NCBI GenBank assembly: GCA_028023455.1
Contig: JAQFVV010006271.1
Coordinates: 2,439,335 to 2,503,334 of the forward strand
Direction: 5' to 3'
Length of the DNA: 64,000 nt
DNA from: Epiperipatus broadwayi
Lineage: Eukaryota > Onychophora > Udeonychophora > Euonychophora > Peripatidae
Below the pieces are notes generated by a model that saw only the letters and a program-made list of their open reading frames with translations, made no database searches and had not been told where the DNA came from. A program made the translations under genes and the position numbers. How positions within the stretch are numbered: position 1 is the stretch's first letter; every line of letters starts with the position of its first letter. Shown here piece by piece: positions 33,901-47,100 of the stretch.

Positions 33901-35905
33901 ATAGACAATGTTTTAGTGACATGTGTGCATTTGACTTTTGATGTCTGTTCCTACTTTAATACAACAAACCTATTCATCTCAAATTTTAATCAATTATTAA
34001 TTGTGCAGAATGTGGTAATTGCCCTTATCATATTCTGATAAAAGAAATGGCTTTGGTATAATGCACTACTTTATAACTTTTGAATTCTAAATTTAAAATT
34101 TGTGCATACCCTAAAGTCTTCAATACACTGTTGTTTTTGTAATTTAAGTGCTAGTTCAGCTTAAATAAGGTTTCATTATCTTATTCTTTAAGATAGGCTG
34201 AACAGTAATAAGTATACTTTGAATTTCATTGTATAAGTTGGTCATATTGACTAAGAATATAGTCAATGGAATACCAAATGTTTGCCATCCTGGAGTTTAA
34301 TTCAATGTATTGGTTTTATTTCTTAACATGTCTCTGAATTAAAATTTATAAATATTGTAAATAAATCTTGTTGTCTTAAGAATTTATTTAGTTGTCTGTA
34401 GTCTTATTGCTAATCACCATACACACTATTATTGTTATTGCTATCAACATATCAGAAGATTATCTGTTGAAATCATCATCGACCAATATAGTACATTTTA
34501 CTATTGGTTAATATACCAAAATAATTTTGTTAAGCCCTATCACTTAGGAGTACATCTAATGCATCATCACACAATAATCAAAATGTTAATAACTTAAGAG
34601 TACATATTAGTTTAAGTAATATATTAAAAGATAAACATAATATTGATTTAATCGGTTTAGTTGAACCTGCAGAGCTATCATTTACTGATCTTGATCACAT
34701 GGTTTATCATTATCTAAGAAAAGGAATTTGGTAAGTTATTGTTTTTAATTATTAGAAAGTCATTCCTATTCCTAAATTTTAAAGTTTATATTAGTTATAA
34801 AGTTTCTTTAGAACTGCTAAATACAGTTGTTAATTTGAGATTATATTAAGAGCTGTCATGTGCATTATGTTTGGGTAGTGGCAAAATCCCTCTCACTGAC
34901 CCAAATATATGTTGTATAACAATTTTGAAATGCGAGAACCCTGAGAAGAATTAGTTGTTAAGTTTCAAGGTAGAATTTAAATTTGTAATAAATTTTATAT
35001 CTAGTTATTCATTATAGTTAGACTTAAAGGTAGATTATTTTCACTATTTTATGAAAGCCAACTAAACTTTAAGACGTAAATTACTTCTTTTGTCATAAAA
35101 TGCATAACTTGTTTTAACTTTATGATAAATACTCTGGTTGTGTCAAGCTTGGAATCCCTATTTTTATTTAGCTTATCTTTTTACCATTTAATACAATATT
35201 AGTTTATAATCTAAGATTTCAGTCTCCATCATCAACATTGTTCACGTTCCTTTATTTATTCATTCTCATTTGACATTAATTCATTATCATAATTAATTAA
35301 TCATACATTAACTTTTATTCTTTATCATCTTAACTATTCATTAACTCTTCTTCTATCATTACCTTAATCATTCATTATTCTCATACATCTTCATTCTTTT
35401 CTCTTCATTCTTAGACTTATTTCATTCTACTATTTAATTATTACTTCTTTTCAGCATCCATTTAATCATCTACATCATAATTTACTTATCATTTCATTTA
35501 TAAGTTTAATTTCATAATCATTCCAGAGATATAATTATTAGTTATTTATTAGTTTGCTGAATATCAAATTTAACTCATCACATTTTGTTTGTGGGGATTT
35601 TAAAGCTGGTTTGACCAGAAGTTATTATCTTTATTAATCACCTTGTGATCTTCTTTAGATCTATAGTTTCATGCTAGTTTTATTCAATACAGGAATCATT
35701 TCGTTAGTTTAACCTTCTTGTTTCTTTATGCTTATATTCTTGATGATGAGAGTATGATATGTTACAAAAGGGCGGATTTGGTGCCATGAAAATGTGCTGC
35801 CAGATTCGTATATATGATTCCAGCATTCAAAAGGCAGGTCATAAAGGCGGATTATAGTGCCAAACATGAGTCTAGATTAGTTGATATCCATAAGAGAAGG
35901 TCACA
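30991..35905 (+). mobile_element. 4.9 kb TG...CA repeat in (TA)n (putative giant solo LTR)
   Basis: Begins TGTGACCTCTTATTTAGGTC right after (TA)n and ends AGAGAAGGTCACA right before (TA)n. The first ~20 bases resemble the starts at 9267 (TGTGCCCTTGTCTGTAGGTC) and 42541 (TGTGCCCTTTTCTATAGGTC). The last bases form an imperfect inverted match to the first (TGTGACC / GGTCACA), as LTR ends do. No internal similarity to the other two was seen by eye, so it may be a separate subfamily. No ORF of note; the longest open frames have no recognisable domain. Part of it is pyrimidine-rich with repeated TCATT words (35230-35520). Confidence 0.5.

Positions 35906-35945
<40 letters not shown>
35906..35945. 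repeat. (TA)n(TG)n microsatellite
   Basis: TA repeats passing into TG repeats, abutting the right end of the 30991-35905 repeat. Confidence 0.9.
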
Positions 35946-36228
35946 ATGTAAAGATTTTATGAGATTTTCCTATATCATATATTTTGACCAGCTTTGATAC
36001 AATAATGTAGGCAACTAACAAAAATATAATGCCTCAAATTGAAATCAGATTTTGTTTTACTGAGGACCCAATGCCATTGTAGTGTGATGTTGTTTTAGCC
36101 TGCTGTTCCAGTTTTTAATTGGATTTTTGTTTAATTACCTCATAGTTGAACTCAAAATAAATATACCAAGAAAAGTTTCATTAAAACTCAATATTTTCAT
36201 CTACATGATTATAATAATCTTGTGTGTG

Positions 36229-36237
<9 letters not shown>

Positions 36238-36260
<23 letters not shown>

Positions 36261-36267
36261 ATGTATA

Positions 36268-36302
<35 letters not shown>
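36238..36302. repeat. (TA)n microsatellite
   Basis: Interrupted TA dinucleotides preceded by CATACATACATA. Confidence 0.9.
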
Positions 36303-36306
<4 letters not shown>

Positions 36307-38636
36307 AAATTGTAACATTGTATGACTATGTAGTCACATAAAATATAGAATAATAAAATTAAATTATTGATCAGAAAATCTAAGATAGGAATTGAATCAG
36401 AAAAACTATAAAATTAATAAATAAAACATCTGAGCTTGTGAACATGTGAACGCATTAAAATTATTGTTAACTTATGCATAATAGTTTAGGTTATTAAATA
36501 TATTATTCTGAAGTAAAAAAGTATAATATTGACAGTAAATATATGATACATCATTCATATATGCAAATATATAAATAAGTCTTTTACTAATTAAATATTT
36601 AATTTAGCTAAAAGTTATGAAAAGGTTTGAGAAATAAAATAGAATTTGCCTTAGTATATAATGTTACAGGAAGGCAATTAAAATATTACAAATTAATAAA
36701 AATTAAAAATAATATTTATTGTAATATAAAGCTAAGAAAAGAAGTCATCTTTTATCATTTGTGTAATTTTCATAAATAATTTAAATAATGTTAAGCAATT
36801 AAATATTGTTGAAATTAATGCATAAATGAAAATCAGATCTTATAAATGTTTTTTTTTTTTTTTTTTGCAAAATTAGTGTTAACCATCCCAGAAAATAAAG
36901 CATAACATAAATTACTTTATTGGGTTGTAGATAGACTTAAAGTGGGTTATTTCTACAATCTATAGCATTTGCATGATATATTTGTGTTTACTTGATGGCA
37001 AAACATTGAACTATAATGTGTATTCATTGCTTTTAATTCCACATAAAATATCTAGGTATCAGTAACATTCAATGAAAAGTGAATCAAATTAACTTCTTTG
37101 TACTCAAAAATAGTCATTTCATTAGTTTAATCTTAGTCTTTGATAAAATCTTGAAAGTGAAAAACATAAGTTTACACATTATTTGCTTACTTATGTCAGT
37201 TTTGTAAAATTAAGTTAAATATTTGTTTCTCAATAAATATGAGATATTAACATTAATATTTATTTGAACATATTTGCTTTTTAGCACAAATAATTCAAAT
37301 GAAAGTATTCTAACATGAAATAGGAAGTGCATCATGGCAAACAAGAAATATCTAATACCAAAATTCTATCTATTACTTAGTTGAATAAGAAAAGGTACTG
37401 TTTCTTAAATATATTCATCATTGAATTATATCTTATTAATACAATATTTATGATAAAATAATTATATTTTATTCATTATAGACATTTTAAAGCCTGATTT
37501 CTAATATGAAACTCTAAGTTATGATTATTTATTTCTATTTATTATTCTCTTTGCTTTTCTGCACAGTTGATATATTACTTTTAAGATTATTTTCATTTTT
37601 TTATTTATTATTTTAATGAATAGTCAATGAAAATATTTAATGAAAAATAAAGTTTTATTTGTCAAAAATAAAAAGCATCAAAAATAATCACCAAATTGGC
37701 CACATAAAGCCCTTCAAGACTGAATATCAAAAGAGTGAATATTTAAGTTTGGTTGTGTAATTTCAAACATTGTACAAGTGTAGAAAGATTTAATAGCAAT
37801 AAAACAATTTTCATGTCATGCCCTATTTTATTAATTAAATGAATCATTAAATAGAGATTGATGAGAAAATGAAACATTACATCTGGTAAAAAAATAAACA
37901 TATTTTCGAAAAATAATGCAGTACTTTTCTTTTCAAATTTATCCACATAAATTGTAATAAAAAAAATCTGACAGATGTATAAAAAGGTAAAAGATAATTC
38001 CAGTCACTTGTGGTGATAATTGAAGATAAAAGGTAATCAATAGTTATCTATATTTTCAATGCATAAAATATATAATAACCATTCTCAGCATAAAATAGAT
38101 ATTATAGCAAGTAAAATAGAAAATATCAAATATACTGGCAAAATAAGAATAACCAGCATTGGAAAAAGGCTGATGCTATAAGGAACTTTATTCATAGAAG
38201 TATATCTATTGCAATTATAAGCCTGTTTTAATGGCATAAATAAAATCAGTTACTACATTCCTATTGCCAAAAGGAACAAAGGATGAACATTTACTTAGAA
38301 TTGCTAAACCAATATTTAATATATACATATCTATATTGAACATTTTCTTTTCATTCCATTGCAAATACTATATAATTTTATGTTGGTTACAATCAGTTAT
38401 AAATATATGGCACGATATGAGAGGGATTACTAAAAATAATATGATGTTATATTTTTTAATCCACATCAAAGGCGTGTTAACATAAGGGGCAATTTATTTT
38501 ATGTATTTGAAATCATGTACATTTGATTTTTTTTCTCATCTTATTATACATGATACCCGATGTCAACCGAAACATTATTTTTGATTGAATTACTCCAAAA
38601 TTCATGAGATCGAACATTGTTTGGCAAAAATAATTT

Positions 38637-38661
38637 CAACAACAACAACAACAACAACAAC

Positions 38662-38717
<56 letters not shown>
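38637..38717 (+). repeat. (CAA)n(TAA)n microsatellite
   Basis: CAA triplets passing into about 18 TAA triplets. The open frame across it is only a translation of the repeat. Confidence 0.95.
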
Positions 38718-38718
<1 letters not shown>

Positions 38719-38957
38719 TTTTAAAACAATTGCGCGAAAATTCCAAAAACATTATGTCTTCATATTCAGATATAAATGACTATAGAACTAGTTCCATTTG
38801 TTTTATTATTTCTTATTTTGGATTATAATAATTTTTATCAGATTTTATGTTTTACAGTATATCTCTTTTAATTTCAGTTAAAGTATAACTGTCAGATTTT
38901 TTTATTATCTATGCTTTTGAGCGCCTTATGTATTTACATAAGATCATCATCATATAA

Positions 38958-38984
38958 TCATATATATATATATATATATATATG
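38958..38984. repeat. (TA)n microsatellite
   Basis: TA dinucleotides within the intron of the serine protease homologue gene. Confidence 0.85.
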
Positions 38985-39586
38985 TGTATTGATATTTCTT
39001 TATATTTGTTTACATTATTGTTAGGTTTTTCATTATACTAAAAATTTTATATGATAATATTACATCTCATTTGCAATCAGTTAAAAATATTAGAAATAGC
39101 TACCTATTAAAAAACATGGTACTGATGATAATATTGATGTTTACTTTTAATCCATTATAAATGTCCATCAACGTGTGATCAAGTTTACTATGTATAATTT
39201 GCACTTGATATTTTTATTCCATTTCAATATATACATATAAACTTGCAATAAAGAAAAGGCATCATAGTACATATGATTAATAAATGTGTCAAATACAGTC
39301 CTTTACTGGGATTCGAATCTGGATGAAACTTGGCATGGAAATTTTTTAGATAGTCAACGTTTTCTAACAAGCTTAAAAATTTCTTTGAAGTAGCTAACAC
39401 ATAATCAACTTAGATAGCTATCTAGTAGCCTAAGACAAGAAAAAACAACAATGACACACACACACACACACACAAAAAAAAATAGTCACGAAAATGGGGG
39501 AAAAATTGTAGAAGTTTGTAATGTGTTTAAATTTATTTTGTTCTATATTTTGCAAACAGTCTCAAAAATATACTAAATATACTTAC

Positions 39587-39858
39587 TTTCTACCGTCTGT
39601 CCAAAACCTGTCATTACGCATTCATAATTTTCAATTCTTACTGGATATGTAGGGGAACAGATAGTGCAAACATTGCTCTGTGTTAAGTCAGCAGCAGCAG
39701 ACAGTTTAAGAAGAGCCAAATCATGCTCTAATGTTTTGTTGGAAAAATTGTTGTGGACGATTAACGAGGAAACGTAGTGATCTTTATGACCTGGTACTTC
39801 ACTTAGACTGCGTAAATCCCATTCTCCTAAACGTGCGATCATATTGTCCGCTTGTTTC
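39587..39858 (-). CDS. Serine protease homologue, catalytic-Asp exon
   Basis: 272 bases, phase 2 in and phase 1 out. Acceptor TATATATATATAG ends at 39859 and donor GTAAGTATA starts at 39586. Encodes about 90 residues: ADNMIARLGEWDLRSL, HYVSSLIVHNNFS, LEHDLALLKLS (with the Asp of the HDLALL/NDIALL motif, equal to catalytic Asp102), NVCTICSPTYP and CVMTGFGQTVE (the usual C.VTGWG strand). The RLGEWD...V..I..H..F pattern is typical of clip-domain serine proteases and homologues of arthropods. The catalytic-His exon should be upstream on the minus strand (right of here) but was not found in the window. Confidence 0.9.
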
Positions 39859-41233
39859 CTATATATATATATACAATTAAGTAAAGCATTTCTGCAACAT
39901 TTTATATGTAATTTCGAGTTGTGGAAATTCAAGTGTGATTTTGCCAGCATTCAATTAAATTATCACTACCAGAAATCATACATATGGTACACACACATAC
40001 AGACATATATATTAAAATATAATATTTGCGTTAATTACAAAATTATAAGAAAAAATAATTAGCTTACTTTTGGTAAAATAAATGTCTGTCTGCGCTCGTG
40101 CGCGCACATATATGCACTTTTTTAAAATTAAGTTAGAATAACATACTCGTTTTCAAATGACTGCTAATAATAATTATATAGATATATTATGTATCTTAAT
40201 GATAAAGTTAAGAGCCTTTAAAAATGTATGATATGACTCTACATGTGGAAAATTTTAAAAAAAATTGCAAATACCAGATTAAATGTTGTTATTTAGTCTT
40301 AATAAATAATCTACAGTTTAATTATTGTATTCATTTGTTTTCTGAGAGAAAATGTAAACGATTAACAGCTTTGAGGAAGCACCATTTACTCTTTCATCTT
40401 GACCAACCTCTAACATTCCTTTATAAATAAAAATAATTTACTGCTACTTATTACTTAGCAATAAGTTTCCTTTTTTGTTCTATTGTCTTTTTTTAAAGAG
40501 AAGTTTAAACATTTTTCTTTTTAATAAGTACTTCTTCATCCATACATTTTAATACTGTTGGGTTTTATTAATTAATTACTTATTTTTTCCCTGGGTCCTT
40601 TATTTTATTAATTATTTCAATACTTAATTGTTGTTATATGTTATGATTGTTCATATCTTCGCTGACATTAAACATTGCTTTTATTGATTTGATCAAAACA
40701 TTTTATTCAATTAGTCAACAAGTTTGTAGTAAAATTTAAAAGTTATAGGTTTGCTATCATACAACTTTTACATGATGAAATTAAAAGAAAAAATGTTGCT
40801 GTTGTTAAAAATATCAGATACATTGAAATAAAAACTGTCATTAACCAAGGTAAGCACTAACCCCCAACTTCATTTTTTAATGCTTATGACAGAGTCTTAT
40901 AATATGCAGTATTTTTTGAAACAAGTTTGATGGAAGAGTTTTTAAATTTTATTATTATTATAAGCACAATCGACCTCACAATCTGGACTTTTAGATTATC
41001 AGTGTGATGATGATAGTGCTTTTACCAGTAATTCAACATATGATTTATAAAATGTAGTTAATGATTTGCATAAGATCTATACATATTTGATTTAATAATT
41101 AACTGTGTTTTATCAGCTGTGATGGAAGAAAAAGCTTCAATAATTTTTAGTATAACAACTTGAAATTGTGAGTCAATTTAAATATTTAGGGAGCTTTTTA
41201 GGAAACAAAACATATTTCGATATAGAGTTGCAA
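39859..41233. other. No gene seen; probable intron
   Basis: A+T-rich sequence upstream (minus sense) of the protease-homologue exon, with a (TA) run serving as the splice acceptor tract. No further exon with a TAAHC or Cys-Gly-Gly motif was recognised. Confidence 0.5.
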
Positions 41234-41320
41234 AACTGACCCCGGGGGTTCTGCTGTTTATTTTTTTTTTTTAAATTAAAAAAAAAAAAAAAATAAACAG
41301 CAGAACCCCCGGGGTCAGTT
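41234..41320. repeat. Near-perfect 87-base palindrome with GC-rich arms
   Basis: Left arm AACTGACCCCGGGGGTTCTG continuing CTGTTTA then T-rich; right arm is its exact reverse complement, ending CCCCCGGGGTCAGTT. The 27 non-homopolymer bases match perfectly, around a poly(T)/poly(A) centre. Base composition contrasts strongly with the surroundings. Possibly a tiny snap-back transposon. Confidence 0.85.
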
Positions 41321-42540
41321 GTTTATGACAAATTAAAACAAATGGTCTTCCTGCTTTGTATTTTATTTTTAAAAATAAAATTACAAGTTAGCAAAAAACA
41401 AAAATAAAAATATAAAGTAATTAAATGCCAATATCGGCAGAGAAAAGTCTAGAGCGATTCTATTTTAGAGTTGCTTGTTTTAATCTGTTGTAAGAGGAAA
41501 AAGTGAAAAAAACTTTCCCCATTGTCTTTAAATTTAGAAAATTGGTGTAAATGGAATTCTTGATAAATTTAGATGATTTGAGTGAGAAATTAAAGATAAA
41601 AGTAAAAGGAAAGAAAAAAATAAGGTGTAAAATGCTGTACCCATTGCTGGGATCCATTAGCCAAGAAATTAAAGACAGCTGATACAATAGTGACAGGGGG
41701 GATATTCAAATTATTTTATGATGAGTGTGTTATAAAATGGTTCAACAGGTGCTGGAGAGGTACTATTTTGCTCTCTTGGTTCCTGTTCATTATCTTATCA
41801 GAAGTATTTTGCCCACCTTGCTACATTTTGTTATTGGCCTGCTGTGAAGTGCTCTGGTGATTTGACAATGGGTCTAGGAAGATTATCTGACTGATATTTG
41901 CTCATTGAAAACTGCCAGGACTGTCTATTAAGTCCATTTTTGACAATTTGTATGAAGAATTAAGAAGGTGCTGATTGTTAAATATTAAAAGAAATTGGTA
42001 AAAAGGGACCAAGGCCAAACCTGTCTATGAATGAAAGTCCCTCAAGAATTATGCAAATAATCAACAGTTTGCAGTTGCTGTAATAAAGAAGAAAAATATT
42101 GTAGAAAACTTAATGGAAATGAAGATGCCTAAATTAGCCAGTAGGATAAAGATGGAGTAAGCTTCCCATGTCAGTACTCTTCCCTAATACCTTCTATGCT
42201 GCCACCATGTAGCCACCAACATGAACTGATGATGATGATAAACACCTATATGCCTACATTCTGCTGATAAGAAGGGAAGACCTTGCTGCCCTGTTGCCAT
42301 GCTTTGTAACACACTCAGAAGTTCTGAAGTCTGGATGAAGAAACCAAAAAAAGCCAGATGGTATAATTTTTTTTATTGTATTTTATTATTATCGGTATGC
42401 TTTGACAAGATGAATTTTATTGATATATATATATTTTTCTTGCATGACATGTATGTTTTCTTAATTATTGACAAAGCGTTGGATTGGTCTACTTTCAATC
42501 ATCTTCCCACATTAATTATAAAAGGTTTATATATATATAT
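41321..42540. other. No gene seen
   Basis: Less A+T-biased than its surroundings, especially 41690-42340, but no open frame with a recognisable domain in either strand. It may be an old transposon remnant. Confidence 0.4.
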
Positions 42541-44191
42541 TGTGCCCTTTTCTATAGGTCAGAAATGGTTCACCACAATAAATTATTAAAAATTTTAAAT
42601 TTTGGAATATGTTCTCTTGATGTGTTGATTATATTGTGTTAATAATATATTAAAAGTATAATTTGAAGCTAATAAAATTACGTAGCAAATAAAATTATAA
42701 TGAATAACTTTAAAACAATTAAATAAAGCTAAAAATTATTATTTCATATGGTTGCAAAAGCTGGCCATAATAAATAACACAGCTATAAATATTAAAAGTA
42801 TGTTTAAAAGTTAAATTTTAATAGTTTTAAACTGATAGTTAAATAAATGTTATATGTAAATTTATAATCATATTTAATAATCATAATTAATGTCATATAT
42901 TTTAAAAAAAGTAAGTTTTATGGTAATGAAGGTTATATTCAGTTCTATATTTTCCAAATTATTATTCCAAATTATATAATGGTATTATTTTATTTAACAC
43001 AAGTGTAGCAATTTATTTATTCCTAGACAGAAATCGGAAATAGTCTGTCTTGATTATTAGTCATGTGATTCATCTAATAATATATGATTGCACACACTCA
43101 CTTGCTTGAATTTATTAGTAAAATTTGAAATATTGTAAAATTACATTATAGAATTGAATAGAATTATGACCTATCATAAAGCAAATAATAAATATTAAGT
43201 TAACTGTCATTATAACATGTTTAAACAATGCAATAAAGATGAGTACAGTTAATAAAAAAAGTTAAATATTTTATTAAAATAAAAATAAATAAATTAAATA
43301 TTAAAAGTGGGATAATTCATTAAAGATTGTTTTAAAAGAAGTCATTTTAAATATTTAAGTAATTTAGTAAAGTAATAGTTTATTTAAAAGTAATATTTTT
43401 AAATAATATTTGTAAGTTTTAATATGTCATAATTTTTATTTTGAAATTTAATTCTGCAAAACTGAAACTTATGCAAATTTGATATGGAACTAAAAGTAAA
43501 AATCAACCAATAGAATAAGGTATTCTTACAGGGTATAAATACCAATTGAACAGGGGGTCTAGGGGGTAATTAAAAAATGTTTAAAGGTAGCTGAACATAT
43601 CAGAAGCTATCAAGGTGATTATAATTTAATTTATTATTCAGTCAATTTTAGTGTTCTCTCATAATTTTATTTGCAAAGGCTAATTGATATTTTAAAAGTA
43701 TCTTGCAAAAAGAGAGTGTAAACTAAAAAAAATATTTAATAACTTCATTTAACATGTGTTGCTAATTTTAATAAGTCCATTATCAGAAGTATTTTATCAA
43801 AGTCTAATTTAGAACTTTGCGATAATAAATGGATATGCCAAGAAGTAAAGTATATTCAGTTTATAATATTTATTTGTTGATACAGTTTCATTAATGCTGA
43901 ACAAGAGGACTGTTCTCATGAATAAAATAGCAGTGTGGACATTATATGAGAAGCTTAGATGGAAAGATATTTGCTGTCTAAAAGTAAAGACCCATTATTT
44001 TTATATAAAAGATAAACTTGTCCAAAATTAAGAAATAATAAGACAAGTATACTTTATGATAATTTTTTTTATAGAAATATCATACTAAAAGTAGATATTA
44101 TATCCTTTATGAAGGAAACATTTTTTTAAAAAATATTTTGCAAGAAATTGAAGAAATGCCTCATGGAGATTTTTTACTAAAGCGTATATAT
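42541..44191 (+). mobile_element. TG...CA repeat copy 2, left part (split by LTR element)
   Basis: Begins TGTGCCCTTTTCTATAGGTC after (TA)n and is homologous to 9267 onwards: AAATTTTAAATTTT, GCAAAAGCTGGCCATAATAA, AACACAGCTATAAAT and a GAAGGTTATATTCAGTTCTA block. It stops at 44191 in TATAT, where a 10.5 kb LTR retrotransposon is inserted. The same repeat resumes at 54673. The matching sequence around the break in copy 1 is at about 10620-10740. Confidence 0.65.
43507..43541 (+). promoter_or_regulatory. Candidate CCAAT/TATA promoter in TG...CA repeat copy 2
   Basis: CCAAT at 43507-43511 and TATAAATA at 43534-43541, about 1 kb into the repeat. Copy 1 has a CCAAT box at the comparable place (10059-10063). 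This fits a promoter inside an LTR, read on the plus strand, but the motifs are short. Confidence 0.35.
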
Positions 44192-47100
44192 TGTAACAAT
44201 TATTTATAAATTGCCATTTGTAACAATATTTTATAAATTAATATAAATATGTATTTGTAACTATAATAAATTAACATAGAAATACACCTCTCTCAGGTGT
44301 GTGGCATATTTCAATCCATTTGTAACAATATTTAGATAGGGGAAATTATTATTATTAGATATATGCCTATCCAATCTGTACCATTTGTAACTATAGTAAT
44401 TCATCATAGCATAGATAAAGAAATTATAGAATCACTGTGCCACTTGAAAATATCAGCATTAAAGATTCTTGGTATTTATTTATATATTGGGGCAGTCATC
44501 TGAACAATAAAACATACTGGCCATTGTCATCTAATAAAAATAATATTAAATATAGCAACTGAATAAAAGTACCCACTGTGAGATTCCTGGAGTGCCTTAT
44601 GCTTATCTCCAATACTAGGTTCTTCTAACAAAGAATCCTTCCTATCCTTCTTTCCAAATATATAAGACCATTCATGGTCATATGCACACACGGGTGCTAT
44701 TCATGACAACTTATAAAAAATATATTTTATAAAACTAATATTATGAAGTTGGAAAGGGATGATATCACTCTTTATTCAGTTTAGCTAAGTACATGTGTTT
44801 TCCCATGAGCGCCACTAGATTGTTTTCAATCTAGATAAGTATCTATTTATAGTGTACTTGAGTTCAAACTCATTCAGTACATATTTATTACACATGACTT
44901 GGATGACTATTGAACAAAACTGACATTCTTACATTTTATCTATATTGATAAAATTACAAGATCCCAATATTACCAAAGTTTATACTATAGATCAAAGATT
45001 CTTATAGACATTGCTAGCTCATTAGCTTATATTGATGAACAGACATGTATAATCCTATTAATGGCTTCCAAACAAGCATGTGAAGACCATTATTGATATT
45101 GATGGCCATTTAACTAGATTATTTATCACAATAAAGGTAATAATGATGATGATGATAATAATATCACAATAATGATAATAATAGTGATATCACAATAATG
45201 ATTATAATAGTGATGATGATACCAGCCATGGCTTATCAATAAACTCACAACAATAAATTCATCTTTATAAACTTATAGGCATCTATTAAAATTATCCTAT
45301 TTCATACTGGGATTTAATAATACTAATGGTGATGATTGATCATCATGAATCTCTTTGCATAATATTCAATTTTCTATAAACCCCTTTTTACTAAAATATA
45401 TTCATTACGCTTAAACATTAAATTTAATGATTATAATTTATTAATGATGATTGATGGCGATCATAACTTTTATATAGTATTGTTTGAAACATTTTTTTTT
45501 TCAACTAATAACATGATATCCATCTTTGATGAGGATGATCTAAATTCATGGACACAACACAATTTTAGCTTTCTATGTTGAACTATAATTATCAAAATTT
45601 GGTTATTCTCAAGCATAATCCTTAAATACTTAAATATCAACATTCTAGTTTACCTATTATTTTGCGGACGCTTAATATTTGCAAGTGATTGCTCAATATA
45701 TACGAATGGTAATACTTAATAACTGCGAGCAATGATGATGAATTAAAATGATAGAATTAAGACAAAAAAAAAAAAAACACAATATTCTTAATAATAACTC
45801 GGAAACCAATTAAGATATATAACTATATTTTATTAACACTACTACTCTTTCTTTCCTTCTTTAAAGTCAAATCGACAATTAAATAAATGGCTTATTAATA
45901 TAAAAAATTCATATAAGTATAAGCAAATAAACTTAATATATAGGTTTGTCACTTTTCTTGATATCTCAAAACAAGCTGACTTAAATCAATATTAAAAAAA
46001 AAATACATATTCTATAAATGCTTATTTAAGAATTTTCTTACTTATCATATCATAAAATAAATTTCAGGTGTAACTTGTCTATGTTATTTCATTTCCATTC
46101 AAATGTAATGCCCTACTTTTTAATTTACTATTTTAAACTAATCATATATAACCTATTCTTTGATGTGTTTGGATAAGCAGTTACACATTCACGCATTCGG
46201 TAATGTTAACATATATGTTTAAAATGTATACCCAAAAATTACATATATAAAAATATCTTTTCTCTTTTGCAACCTTATAGCGAAAGAAAACAAAATACAT
46301 ATATTAATTTTTAATATGCAACAAGATAAAATAAAAATAAAAAACATTATAAATGCATATATCTATAGGTTGCTCATTATCATTAACAACTGAAGAACAA
46401 TTAAAAAAAAAACATTTCAACATTACAATATATAATAAAAAAAATAATGAAAAATTTAAGTTTAAAGATTTAAACTATGTTTGTGCTATGTTGTGAGATA
46501 TTGCAAATAACTATAGATAAACAAGTCTTTAATGTTTCTGTATCAAAAAAGAAAATTGCTTTGACCAGTAAATTAAGGTTTACTTTTAATAAGTAAAAGA
46601 ATAAAATCGGTTAAAGAAAGTTCATATTTACCCGTCTACTTTTTACTTCTTATTAATGTCCTGAATTTGAATTTTAGACTGCTTTTCTTTGCTCACCAAC
46701 AACAACAACAAAAAAAAAAAAAAAAGTTATTGCAGATACTTTTAAGATAATGCTGAATCAATTGACTTTCTTGTTTCTTCAATTCCATTATTATTCACTG
46801 TTGATTGGCTTCCTTCTACCATTTAAAAAAAAAGTTATTATAAGTACTTTGAATAAGTAGGTACCGGTGGATTTGCTTGTTTCTCTTCTTTAAAAAAAAT
46901 AATTGCTGTCGACACTTTAGATGATTGAGGTAAATCAACAAAAATTTGATTTATGGCTTCAAACTTGGTTCTACATGGATGTTATAAATTTTCTTTTTCT
47001 TCTATTTCCTCTTCTCCATTCATTGGAAGGTAATGAGCTTTTAATAAGCCAGGAACTAGAAATAAAGCATTCCATATAGCTTGTGTGGTTGGCTTCAAAA

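Larger units (their letters stand above)
26256..39586 (-). other. Intron of the serine protease homologue gene
   Basis: About 13.3 kb between GTAAGT (39586-39581, minus) and CTTAG (26260-26256, minus), phase 1. It contains a decayed RTE-type LINE, a MITE and a 4.9 kb TG...CA repeat, listed separately. The rest (26256-27830 and 35906-39586) shows only A+T-rich DNA and microsatellites. Confidence 0.75.

Noticed and set aside
38585-38779. Frame encoding poly-Thr/poly-Ile
   Set aside because: Only the translation of a (CAA)n(TAA)n microsatellite.
39300-39400. B-box-like GATTCGAATCCC on the minus strand
   Set aside because: No convincing A box or tRNA fold; at most a worn SINE fragment.
41900-42340. 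Possible transposase remnant (KKGPRPNLSMNESPSRI and similar words, plus strand)
   Set aside because: The resemblance to Tc1-type N-termini is too weak and stops are frequent; no catalytic motif found.
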